This document shows, in pieces, positions 1 to 6,631 of a stretch of 14,048 nt of DNA (position 1 is the stretch's first letter; each line of letters opens with the position of its first letter). The stretch comes from JAFDVL01 sp043775925 (GTDB taxonomy: Bacteria > Acidobacteriota > Blastocatellia > RBC074). The notes under the pieces are model-generated. The model ran no database searches. It saw nothing but the letters and a program-made list of their open reading frames with translations, and was not told the origin of the DNA. Made by a program: the position numbers and the translations under genes. Where the stretch lies: contig JAYVRW010000303.1 in NCBI GenBank assembly GCA_043775925.1, positions 1 through 14,048 of the forward strand. Reading direction: 5' to 3'.

Positions 1-1
1 A

Positions 2-574
2 ACACACGAGATTGTTCCGGCGGCGCGCTTCGCCAGATTTTATACTTTGCTCAAGCCGTTCGGGATTAATTTTCCTTATCGTATTCCGCTGAATGCTACG
101 TTTTTATTGGCGATTCTGGCTTGTTTTCTAGTTTGGGTCTTTTTATGGAAGACAAAATGGGGATATGAATTACGCGCCGCCGGAGCGAGTCCTGATGCTG
201 CCGAATACGCCGGAATCAGCGTCAAGCGTCAAGTCATGCTGGCGATGGCTTTGTCGGGAGCGATGGCCGGACTGGTCGGCGTCAATGAAGTGTTGGGCTA
301 TCGCTATCGCTACTATCACGATTTCAGCGCGGGCTATGGCTTCACCGGAATTGCTGTCGCGTTGCTCGGTCGCAATCATCCTTTCGGAGTTTTACTCGCC
401 GCGATTTTATTTGGCGCTTTGGTGCGCGGCGGATTATTTGTAGATATTTTTACGGAAAATGTCTCGAAGGATTTAGTCCAGGTTTTACAGGCGATTATCA
501 TTCTTTTGGTGGCGATGGAATATTTCTTTCGCGGAAAATTACAGAAGCTCATTCCACAATTGGCGGGCAAATAA
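2..574 (+). CDS. ABC transporter permease, nucleoside/simple-sugar type (3' part)
   Basis: Inner-membrane permease subunit of an ABC importer of the BPD_transp_2 (LivM/RbsC-like) class. The frame is open at the left edge of the window, so the N-terminal part is missing and no start can be assigned; a TTG at 47 is only an internal Leu codon. What is visible is a hydrophobic segment (FLLAILACFLVWVFLW), then the cytoplasmic coupling-loop signature RAAGASPDAAEYAGI, which in this family contacts the ATPase, and then several further hydrophobic helices (LAMALSGAMAGLVG, FTGIAVALLG, VLLAAILFGALV, VLQAIIILLVAMEYFF). The signature resembles nucleoside-uptake permeases (YufP/NupP-like) more than amino-acid ones. 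The rest of the importer operon should lie to the left. About 127 bases without a gene separate it from the moxR-like gene, so the two are probably not one functional unit. The family call is firm; the substrate is inferred. Confidence 0.9.
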   Translation, partial: THEIVPAARFARFYTLLKPFGINFPYRIPLNATFLLAILACFLVWVFLWKTKWGYELRAAGASPDAAEYAGISVKRQVMLAMALSGAMAGLVGVNEVLGYRYRYYHDFSAGYGFTGIAVALLGRNHPFGVLLAAILFGALVRGGLFVDIFTENVSKDLVQVLQAIIILLVAMEYFFRGKLQKLIPQLAGK

Positions 575-691
575 GTTATAGTACGGACGGCGAAAATTAG
601 TAACCAAAGAGCCGCCCCGCTACGTCTTTAGTTAGGTACTCAGAATAATAATAAAAAGCTCGAACGTTTAAGAATTCGGGCTGAATACATC

Positions 692-696
692 GGGAG
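692..696 (+). promoter_or_regulatory. Shine-Dalgarno site that sets the start of the MoxR gene
   Basis: GGGAG lies 5 nt before the ATG at 702. It favours that ATG over the in-frame GTG at 696, which overlaps the site itself and would have no ribosome-binding sequence at a sensible distance. Confidence 0.6.
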
Positions 697-701
697 TGAG
701 A

Positions 702-1712
702 ATGTCTGATAACCTTCGGGAAGAAGATTTACTGAATCGTTTAGTCTCAGCACGCCAAAGTATCCTCAGCGAAATCCGCAAAGCAGTCATCGGTCAGGAC
801 GAAGCCGTCGAGCAGGTCTTGATGTCGCTCTTCGTGGGCGGACATTCGATTCTGACGGGTGTGCCGGGACTCGCTAAAACTTTGCTCGTGCGCACAATCG
901 CAAATGTGCTTGATTTATCTTTCAAGCGCGTCCAGTTCACGCCTGACCTAATGCCAGCGGACATCACGGGAACTGAAATTATTGAAGAAGATCGCAGTAC
1001 CGGACACCGCACCATGCAGTTCATCAAAGGTCCTATTTTCGGGAACATGGTGCTCGCGGATGAAATCAATCGTACTCCCCCGAAGACGCAGGCTGCGTTG
1101 CTCGAAGCAATGCAGGAAGGCAACGTCACGGTGCAGGGAACGACGTATCAGTTGCCGAAACCTTTTTACGTTCTTGCTACACAAAACCCTATCGAAATGG
1201 AAGGCACGTATCCATTGCCCGAAGCCCAGCTTGATCGTTTTATGTTCAATATCAGAGTTGGATACTTGAACGAAAATGATGAAGTCAAAGTGGTGCAGGC
1301 AACGACGATGCCGCAGGATATAAAATTTGAACGCCTAATGTCAGCCGATGAAATTATCGCTTTTCAAAAATTAGTTCGTCAGATTCCCGCCGCCGAATCC
1401 GTAGTCCGTTATGCCGTCCAGCTTGCCGCTACGAGCCGCCCGATTAACGGGAGCGCGCCTGATTTCGTCAAGAAATATATTACGTGGGGAGCTTCGTTAC
1501 GCGCTTCACAATTTTTAGTCTTAGCAGGCAAAGCCCGCGCCGTGATGAACGGACGTTATAATGTGAGCTGCGAAGATATTCGTGCCTCTGCGCCGCCAGT
1601 TCTGCGTCATCGTATTTTGCTCAACTTCCAGGCTGAATCAGAAAAGCTTGATACTGATCAAATCATCAAACGATTGATTGAGACCGTGCCTGAGCCGAAG
1701 TCGGGATTGTAA
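702..1712 (+). CDS. MoxR-family AAA+ ATPase
   Basis: Cytoplasmic AAA+ ATPase of the MoxR/RavA clade, thought to act as a chaperone in maturation of partner VWA-domain proteins. It has 336 residues, normal for the family. Visible motifs are the family's Walker A variant GVPGLAKT (about 53-60), Walker B MVLADEIN (116-123), sensor 1 LATQNP (158-163) and the QLDRF arginine-finger region (176-180), followed by an AAA lid domain. The usual next gene is a DUF58 protein and then a BatA-like VWA membrane protein. Both exist here but only from 7797 and 9441 on, because an unrelated five-gene cassette lies between. An 8-bp stem (657-664 with 675-682, one G-T pair) sits in the leader; its meaning is unknown. 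The specific client is inferred from the neighbours. Confidence 0.95.
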   Translation: MSDNLREEDLLNRLVSARQSILSEIRKAVIGQDEAVEQVLMSLFVGGHSILTGVPGLAKTLLVRTIANVLDLSFKRVQFTPDLMPADITGTEIIEEDRSTGHRTMQFIKGPIFGNMVLADEINRTPPKTQAALLEAMQEGNVTVQGTTYQLPKPFYVLATQNPIEMEGTYPLPEAQLDRFMFNIRVGYLNENDEVKVVQATTMPQDIKFERLMSADEIIAFQKLVRQIPAAESVVRYAVQLAATSRPINGSAPDFVKKYITWGASLRASQFLVLAGKARAVMNGRYNVSCEDIRASAPPVLRHRILLNFQAESEKLDTDQIIKRLIETVPEPKSGL

Positions 1713-1769
1713 ATTACTTAACTCTCTGAAAAAGCTAATATTTCAAGGTCAGAGTTCAGTAAAATTTAA

Positions 1770-1817
1770 GTGACAGGCAATGCAATGGTAATTCCCCTCT
1801 ATTGCATTGCCTGTCAC
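1770..1817. repeat. Perfect 17-bp inverted repeat, hairpin 1
   Basis: The arm GTGACAGGCAATGCAAT at 1770-1786 is matched by its exact reverse complement at 1801-1817, around a 14-nt spacer. A perfect 17-bp dyad is much longer than most chance dyads. No T-run follows directly (the nearest, TTTTT, is at 1829-1833, about 12 nt away), so it is not a textbook terminator. It lies in the 299-base gap between moxR and the cassette and could be a terminator-like or insulating hairpin, a REP/MITE remnant or an RNA regulatory stem. The right arm overlaps a second inverted repeat. Confidence 0.8.
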
Positions 1818-1855
1818 CAACGCTTCTGTTTTTGCATTTGGAAGTGTTGGTGATA
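1812..1855. repeat. Second inverted repeat overlapping the first, hairpin 2
   Basis: The arm 1812-1826 pairs with 1841-1855 over 15 positions, 13 Watson-Crick and two G-T, with a core CACCAACGCTTC opposite GAAGTGTTGGTG and a 14-nt loop. Its left arm shares bases 1812-1817 with the right arm of hairpin 1, so the two stems compete for six bases. Together they make an A-B-C arrangement with alternative pairings of the middle segment, in the leader region upstream of the gene at 2012. No T-run or recognisable ligand-binding core is visible. Confidence 0.65.
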
Positions 1856-1998
1856 CACTACGCGACATCAGTATTTCTCCCCAGTAAATTAACTTAGTTT
1901 TTTTCAAGCAAACGGTCGTTTTGAAGTCGTTAGTTGTTAGAGCAATTTTTGTGCGTGCGCTATGGTTTCGCTTATTACCGCTTCAAAATCTTTCACCT

Positions 1999-2004
1999 AA
2001 GGAG
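1999..2004 (+). promoter_or_regulatory. Strong Shine-Dalgarno of the first cassette gene
   Basis: AAGGAG ends 7 nt before the ATG at 2012. It fixes that ATG as the start; the same frame is open back to a TTG at 1934, but the extra 26 codons have no ribosome-binding site. Confidence 0.8.
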
Positions 2005-2011
2005 TGTCAAG

Positions 2012-2914
2012 ATGTATAAGGATCAAAGCTTTTCAGATCTCTCTGAATTAGAAATGGAACTCGAACTTGAAATGGATGACGAATTCGAACAGGACGGCGA
2101 GGTCAACGATGAATTTGAAGGACTGGATGAATTTGAAAGTCTGAATGATGAATTCGAGCATGATGAAGAGCTGGACGATGAGTTTGAAGGTGGAGAGAAT
2201 GAATACCTGACATCAGATAACTTCCTGGCTGATGAAAGGGAAGGTTCTGATTACGGGCAGCGCTTCTTTGAACTTGCCCGGCAGGAATTTGAATCAGAGA
2301 CAGAGCGCGAACAAGTCGTTAATAATTTAATGAACGAAATGGGGGAAGAATTTTTCTTCGGCAGCATTAAAAAGGGCTGGCAAAAGTTGAAGAAAAAAGG
2401 GTTGGGGCAATTACTTCAAAAAGGGTTGACGTTAGCTGCCGGAAGATTTCCGCAGTTGAAAGTTTTGCAGGGGCTTACTGATTTAGCAAAAGGTAATTTA
2501 AAAGGTTTGCTGAAAAATGTCGCCATGTCAGCGCTGGCGGCGCATCCTGCGGGCGCGGGTGCCATGGCTGCCATGAAAGCGCTTGGTTTTGAGGCGAACA
2601 GGTCGTCGGAAGAGAATCAGGAAGCGTGGGAAAATTATGTGACCGCAGCGCGAGAATCGTACGAATATCTCGCCGAAAGTCTGAATGCAAATGCCGATAA
2701 TCCATTAGAAGCCAGTCGGCTGGCACTGGGAGCCTTCAAGCAGGGTGTGCAAAAAGCGATCAACAATAAAGTAACCTCGCGGCAACTTTTCTCGCCAGGC
2801 AGGCGTGGACATCTAGGTGGGAGGCGTCGAGTTCGAGTCATCAATGTCCGGGCTGGCGAAAAAGTTATCGTGAAAGTGCAAACCGGCGGCAAAGCGTTGA
2901 TTAAAAGCGTGTAA
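2012..2914 (+). CDS. Acidic-head, cationic-body protein of unknown function (cassette gene 1)
   Basis: 300 residues with very uneven charge. Residues 11-65 are almost all D/E with hydrophobic spacers, including the tetrapeptide DEFE five times (23-26, 33-36, 39-42, 46-49, 56-59). Residues about 117-195 are the opposite: a Lys/Leu/Gly/Ala amphipathic stretch (SIKKGWQKLKKKGLGQLLQKG, then alternating L/K blocks) resembling membrane-active peptides. The tail (264-300) is Arg/Gly-rich with short beta-like segments. There is no N-terminal signal peptide, so it is cytoplasmic or exported by a dedicated route. From memory, proteins with long E/F/D-rich heads followed by a K/L/G/A helical region occur in Herpetosiphon, myxobacteria and similar genomes, often near contractile-injection or peptidase genes; I cannot verify homology here. 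It is the first gene of the cassette, with 14 bases before the next. I infer a precursor or cargo protein with a self-neutralising acidic head. Confidence 0.75.
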   Translation: MYKDQSFSDLSELEMELELEMDDEFEQDGEVNDEFEGLDEFESLNDEFEHDEELDDEFEGGENEYLTSDNFLADEREGSDYGQRFFELARQEFESETEREQVVNNLMNEMGEEFFFGSIKKGWQKLKKKGLGQLLQKGLTLAAGRFPQLKVLQGLTDLAKGNLKGLLKNVAMSALAAHPAGAGAMAAMKALGFEANRSSEENQEAWENYVTAARESYEYLAESLNANADNPLEASRLALGAFKQGVQKAINNKVTSRQLFSPGRRGHLGGRRRVRVINVRAGEKVIVKVQTGGKALIKSV

Positions 2915-2928
2915 ATGGTCACCAGCAA

Positions 2929-4185
2929 ATGACTAGCCAGTCACGAAATTTTCTACAACGAGTGGCATCGCTCAAAGTGCGTATTGAAGCCTTGTCTTCA
3001 TTGCGGCAAATGATACAGCTTCCGGCAGCGCATGACATTACTGCGCGGCAATGGTTTGTGATTGAGTCAGAACTTAAAACCGTTGAATCGCGGCTGCTGC
3101 GTCAACTTAAAATAACTGCCCGTACTTACTTACCGCAAGTAGGTCATCAGGCAGCGAATAGTTCTTTGCAATCTTTATTTGGCAAATTGGAATTGGAATT
3201 GTCCAGTGCGTACGTTTTTTTTGACACCTACATGGATGTTTTGACGCAACGGCACACTCCTGAGTTAGGGCAATTGTTGGCGGGCTGTGATGTGTTGGCC
3301 TGGGATGGACTTAACAAGGATCATCCTGCTTTGACAATTGTTGAGCCGCCATTGGTGTATTGCGACCGGGGTTTTGGCGCTTCTACTTTACGCGAAGGAA
3401 TTCGATTGCCGGGATCTACCATCAATCCTTTGCCATTAGTCCAAATTCCGTATGCCCGGCTGAAAGAAAAATATAACCTGACTTCGATTTTGCATGAGAT
3501 TGGTCACGAAGCGCTGGTCCGCCTCGGCCTGGTACAGGCGTTACCAAAAGCCTTACGCACAGGCTTACGCACAGCGGGCGCTTCCTCTGTCGTCGCAGAT
3601 TTAGTAGCGCTCTGGAGTTCAGAAATCGGGCCTGATTTTTGGGCGTTTTGCGGTTGTGGTTTGGCTGCCGCCGGTGCCATGAAAGAAATCGTCGCCTTAC
3701 CGTCCACACAGGTATTTCGGTTGACGTGGACTGATCCGCATCCGCCACCGTACCTTCGTGCCTTATTTTTATTCGATTGGTGTCGGCAAGTCTGGGGTTA
3801 CGGCCTCTGGGATCAGTGGGAACGCGAATGGTTAGAGGTGTATTCACTGGAATCGGCTGCACCGGAAACGCAGGAAATCCTGCGCCAGGTGCGTCAATAT
3901 GTACCTGTCGTCGGGCGCATTTTGTTGCACACAAAATTTCGGACATTACATCAAAAACCTATTTCCGATCTTTTCAATTTATCCATCCTGGCCCCGGCGG
4001 CACTGCAACGCATTGCCAGTACTGCCAAAAGTGGACGATTAAACCTGCGCGGGTTGCCGCCATCGGCACACCTCGCAGTTTTTAGATTACTGCGTGAACA
4101 GGGAATCCTGAGCGAAGTAGAGCTGGATCGCGTGATGACCAGGTGGTTATTAAATTTGATAGAAAACAGAAAGCATTTGCAATAA
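2929..4185 (+). CDS. Putative HEXXH zinc metallopeptidase (cassette gene 2)
   Basis: 418 residues, no signal peptide. Residues 187-200 hold a gluzincin-type helix ILHEIGHEALVRLG with the zinc-binding HEIGH (H189, E190, H193). Downstream are ADLVALWSSEIGPDFW (about 223-238) and DPHPPPYLR (269-277). As I recall, many HEXXH peptidases have E-x-x-AD-L...GP-x-F followed by HPP-x-x-R, with that Glu as third zinc ligand. Here the expected position before ADL is Ser, so either E232 takes its place or the site is altered. The N-terminal 110 residues are helical, the C-terminal third is rich in W and R. The start ATG has no clear Shine-Dalgarno, but a five-codon mini-ORF (2915-2932) ends in TGA overlapping this ATG, which suggests translational coupling to gene 1. 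Likely role: processing or degrading a cassette protein or an outside target (inference). Confidence is high that it is a gene, moderate for peptidase activity. Confidence 0.75.
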   Translation: MTSQSRNFLQRVASLKVRIEALSSLRQMIQLPAAHDITARQWFVIESELKTVESRLLRQLKITARTYLPQVGHQAANSSLQSLFGKLELELSSAYVFFDTYMDVLTQRHTPELGQLLAGCDVLAWDGLNKDHPALTIVEPPLVYCDRGFGASTLREGIRLPGSTINPLPLVQIPYARLKEKYNLTSILHEIGHEALVRLGLVQALPKALRTGLRTAGASSVVADLVALWSSEIGPDFWAFCGCGLAAAGAMKEIVALPSTQVFRLTWTDPHPPPYLRALFLFDWCRQVWGYGLWDQWEREWLEVYSLESAAPETQEILRQVRQYVPVVGRILLHTKFRTLHQKPISDLFNLSILAPAALQRIASTAKSGRLNLRGLPPSAHLAVFRLLREQGILSEVELDRVMTRWLLNLIENRKHLQ

Positions 4186-4213
4186 ACATCCACTGCGAAA
4201 GGAGTCATGAAAA

Positions 4214-5626
4214 ATGGCAAAGCAAGCAAACAATTACGAACAGGGGTTAACGCCTAATAATCAACCCCAACAAGCAAGTGTTGGCAATAGCGCCACCCTG
4301 GATCAGTTAGCCGAATTAATTAGAAAGCTATCGGCAGCAGGTGGTATTCCGATTACCTTATCGCAAGCCAATCCTGACCCGATTAATACGGCGAAATTTC
4401 TGAGGGGAAAAAAAGCTGTTTCGGTGGCGTTTCCACCTTGCGCCGAAGAATTGCTCAGCCTGATCAAGACCACAGGTATTAATCGGGAAGATAAAGACGA
4501 AATTGTTAGATATTTCGACGAATATTTTAAATTCAGTCAGCACTTCATCATTCAAGGCGACGTAAGTAAAGAACTGGATAGCGATTTGCTTGCTTGTGGC
4601 GGCACCGTAATTTTTGATTCTTCAGGAGTTGAACGAGCCGCCGATAGCAATACGGGCTGGCCCAGTGAATGTTGTATTTGTAGCCCCTGTGTCACGCTCA
4701 ATGGTAATCGAAATGACTTGCCAAAAAATATACCTCCCGCATCTGGTGTCCAACGGTTGTTCATTGGTGACCTGGCCTGGCTTTTTTATTTTGAACGAAT
4801 GGGAATCTTTCAAATCCTCGGTGCGATTTTGGATTCGTATGCAGGTAATGGTCGTTTACCGATTTCAAATGGCTCGCTTGATCCAGGCCTGCGAGACGAC
4901 CTGACGGCGCTGGTGTTGGAAGTCATGACGCGCCAGACCAAGATGGGGATGTCTTCGACTGTCCGTGACCGTGCGGCAGCCTATCGCACCTGTCTGGGAT
5001 GGGTGTCAGAAACAGGACGCCGCCTTTCGTTGGACACACAAATTAATACCAGTTTTAATTCACTGTTCCATAAATTTATTTACAACGCGCTGGAATTCTA
5101 CAAAGATAAACGCCTGGCCGTTGCCATTCGCGGCACAGCATCCCCATCCGCTCCGCCTTCAGTGGCGACATTGATTACCATCAGTGACACGATTGAATTA
5201 CTGAAAAAACGCTTTGAGACCTTTAGTTATGGACGCAATTATTACAATACCCTCAGCGGTATTGTCTGGGCGATTGCGGGCATGGCTGTCATTCGTGAAC
5301 TCCGCACCACGATTGGGATCCCCCCCGCTTTTGAATCACCTGATGAATTCATTCCTGCGGCGTATGATATTTTGATCGCCAAGCGCTCCATTACACAGGG
5401 TGAATCCAACCGCTACATTGTGCATCGTGAATGTGCCAAAAATGGCCGTGACGTTCTCTTGGATTTGGAGGTCATTAACCATCAGCAAAATAATCCAGGG
5501 GGAGAACTGGAATTATGGCTAACCCAGATCGAAGCTAAAATCGAAGCGTATCGTACTGCCTATCGGACACTGACAGGGATAGATTTAGGAGTTTCATCAA
5601 CGCCGATGATTGAACAACAAGCATAA
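4214..5626 (+). CDS. Unknown 470-residue protein with a cysteine cluster (cassette gene 3)
   Basis: I do not recognise this family. The start ATG has AAAGGAG 9 nt upstream. Residues 1-30 are Q/N-rich and probably disordered. A short Cys-rich motif, ECCICSPC (C153, C154, C156, C159), could bind a metal or form disulfides; other Cys are at 76 and 128. After it come GDLAWLFYFERMGIFQILG (about 185-203), a hydrophobic/aromatic helix, and a mostly helical C-terminal half with another hydrophobic stretch (SGIVWAIAGMAVI). There is no signal peptide and no nucleotide-binding or protease motif. Length, clean frame and 28- and 13-base spacings to the neighbours mark it as part of the same transcription unit. 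It could be a structural, adaptor or immunity component; nothing in the sequence decides between these. Confidence 0.8.
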   Translation: MAKQANNYEQGLTPNNQPQQASVGNSATLDQLAELIRKLSAAGGIPITLSQANPDPINTAKFLRGKKAVSVAFPPCAEELLSLIKTTGINREDKDEIVRYFDEYFKFSQHFIIQGDVSKELDSDLLACGGTVIFDSSGVERAADSNTGWPSECCICSPCVTLNGNRNDLPKNIPPASGVQRLFIGDLAWLFYFERMGIFQILGAILDSYAGNGRLPISNGSLDPGLRDDLTALVLEVMTRQTKMGMSSTVRDRAAAYRTCLGWVSETGRRLSLDTQINTSFNSLFHKFIYNALEFYKDKRLAVAIRGTASPSAPPSVATLITISDTIELLKKRFETFSYGRNYYNTLSGIVWAIAGMAVIRELRTTIGIPPAFESPDEFIPAAYDILIAKRSITQGESNRYIVHRECAKNGRDVLLDLEVINHQQNNPGGELELWLTQIEAKIEAYRTAYRTLTGIDLGVSSTPMIEQQA

Positions 5627-5630
5627 ATAT

Positions 5631-5635
5631 GGGGG
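5631..5635 (+). promoter_or_regulatory. G-rich ribosome-binding site that sets the start of cassette gene 4
   Basis: GGGGG lies 4 nt before the ATG at 5640. It supports this start rather than the in-frame TTG at 5610, which lies inside the end of the preceding gene. The shared N-terminal peptide with the gene at 6632 independently places the first residue here. Confidence 0.55.
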
Positions 5636-5639
5636 CGAA

Positions 5640-6581
5640 ATGTCCGAACGATTACGCTTTGAGCGAGAGATGAAGGATCTTGGTCTGAGTGAATCTCAAG
5701 AAGCTTCTTCAGAACTAGAGCAGAAAAATGAGGGTATTCTTTATCTGGATTTCTATGACAGGGTGGCTCCTCATCTTGAATATCTTGGGAGTCTGTACTC
5801 TCCTGCCAAGCAAGATGCGTGGGAGATTCGACTCATTAACAGAACTGACCTGATTGGCATCTATAGCGCCAATCGCAAAATTTCAAAATCAGCGACCATC
5901 TCTGATTTTGCTATTTCCATGCCTCGGACTTACCTTGAAAATAAGCTTTTTCCGCAAGGAGAAGGAACTGCAGTTGGGTTACAATCCTATGCATACGACT
6001 ATAAAAAGATAGCAGCACAGTCCCGCCTGCAAAGTTTATTAGTTCAGATTGATGATGAGGTGATTCAGAAAAAGCAACTAAATGATTTATTCAAAACTGC
6101 TAAAGATACCGAAAAAGAACAAGGAGTCTATATTGTTGTCGAGGTACTAAATCAGGAAAATAAAGCTCGACTTTATTTCCTGCGTGCGCTCCCGATAACG
6201 TCTGCCAGAGATGAGTTCACCTTTGCGCTTGGCAAAACCGAGATGAACGGCAAAAAAATAATGTCTGTTCCAGGTGCGCGAAATAAGCAGGTGATCGGAA
6301 CAGTTCATACGCACTATCTTAAAACTGCGCCAAGAGTTGAGCAGACAACTACTATCAGTCATACGATGCGGTTCAAAGATCAGGTCAGCCAGAGAATTGA
6401 GCATGCTGTCTCTGACCTTGATATTAATTCAGCCAAAGAAAATCAATATATTGTCTACGCAATTGAAGACAAACAACTACATAAAGCTCTACCTACTGGA
6501 AAAGCGATCAATGGTTTGAAGCGAACATTTAATGTGCTGACAGATGCACTGGAGTCTTTTGCTGGAAAGCAAAGGCATTAG
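5640..6581 (+). CDS. Protein with FEREMxDLG leader and JAB/MPN-like HTH...SxxD motif (cassette gene 4)
   Basis: 313 residues starting MSERLRFEREMKDLG. The first 15 residues match those of the next gene at 9 of 15 identical positions plus conservative changes, though the rest of the two proteins differs. In the C-terminal half, a beta-rich stretch (162-200) leads to QVIGTVHTHYL (HTH at 223-225), then SDLDINSA (S258, D261) and a strand YIVYAIEDKQLHKAL. The order HxH then SxxD, followed by a strand and a D-x-x-L turn, resembles JAB/MPN (JAMM) metallopeptidases and DUF4329-type toxin domains, where the two His and the Asp bind zinc. The spacing of about 32 residues between them is longer than the usual ~10, and the family's catalytic Glu is uncertain, so the assignment is tentative. 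Residues 30-160 have no recognised domain. The gene is 13 bases after gene 3 and looks A+T-richer than genes 1-3. It may be an effector or a processing peptidase. Confidence 0.75.
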   Translation: MSERLRFEREMKDLGLSESQEASSELEQKNEGILYLDFYDRVAPHLEYLGSLYSPAKQDAWEIRLINRTDLIGIYSANRKISKSATISDFAISMPRTYLENKLFPQGEGTAVGLQSYAYDYKKIAAQSRLQSLLVQIDDEVIQKKQLNDLFKTAKDTEKEQGVYIVVEVLNQENKARLYFLRALPITSARDEFTFALGKTEMNGKKIMSVPGARNKQVIGTVHTHYLKTAPRVEQTTTISHTMRFKDQVSQRIEHAVSDLDINSAKENQYIVYAIEDKQLHKALPTGKAINGLKRTFNVLTDALESFAGKQRH

Positions 6582-6631
6582 TCTGGCTACTTGAATAGAT
6601 TCGTTCAATAAGAACTTTAGTGAGTTTTGAC

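Noticed and set aside
1724..1754. Small dyad CTCTGA/TCAGAG after moxR as a terminator
   Set aside because: Six pairs, a 19-nt loop and no T-run; too weak to call.
1934..2011. Extension of the acidic protein upstream to a TTG at 1934
   Set aside because: AAGGAG with ideal spacing precedes ATG 2012; the extra residues have no ribosome-binding site and a different character (FLCVRYGFAYYRF).
2070..2190. DNA repeats in the acidic region as a CRISPR or tandem-repeat array
   Set aside because: The repetition is of short GATGAATTTGAA-like codon runs at irregular spacing, explained by the DEFE protein motif.
6303..6315. HTH string in cassette gene 4 taken as a DNA-binding helix-turn-helix
   Set aside because: It is simply the residues His-Thr-His; the context is beta-rich and fits a metal site instead.
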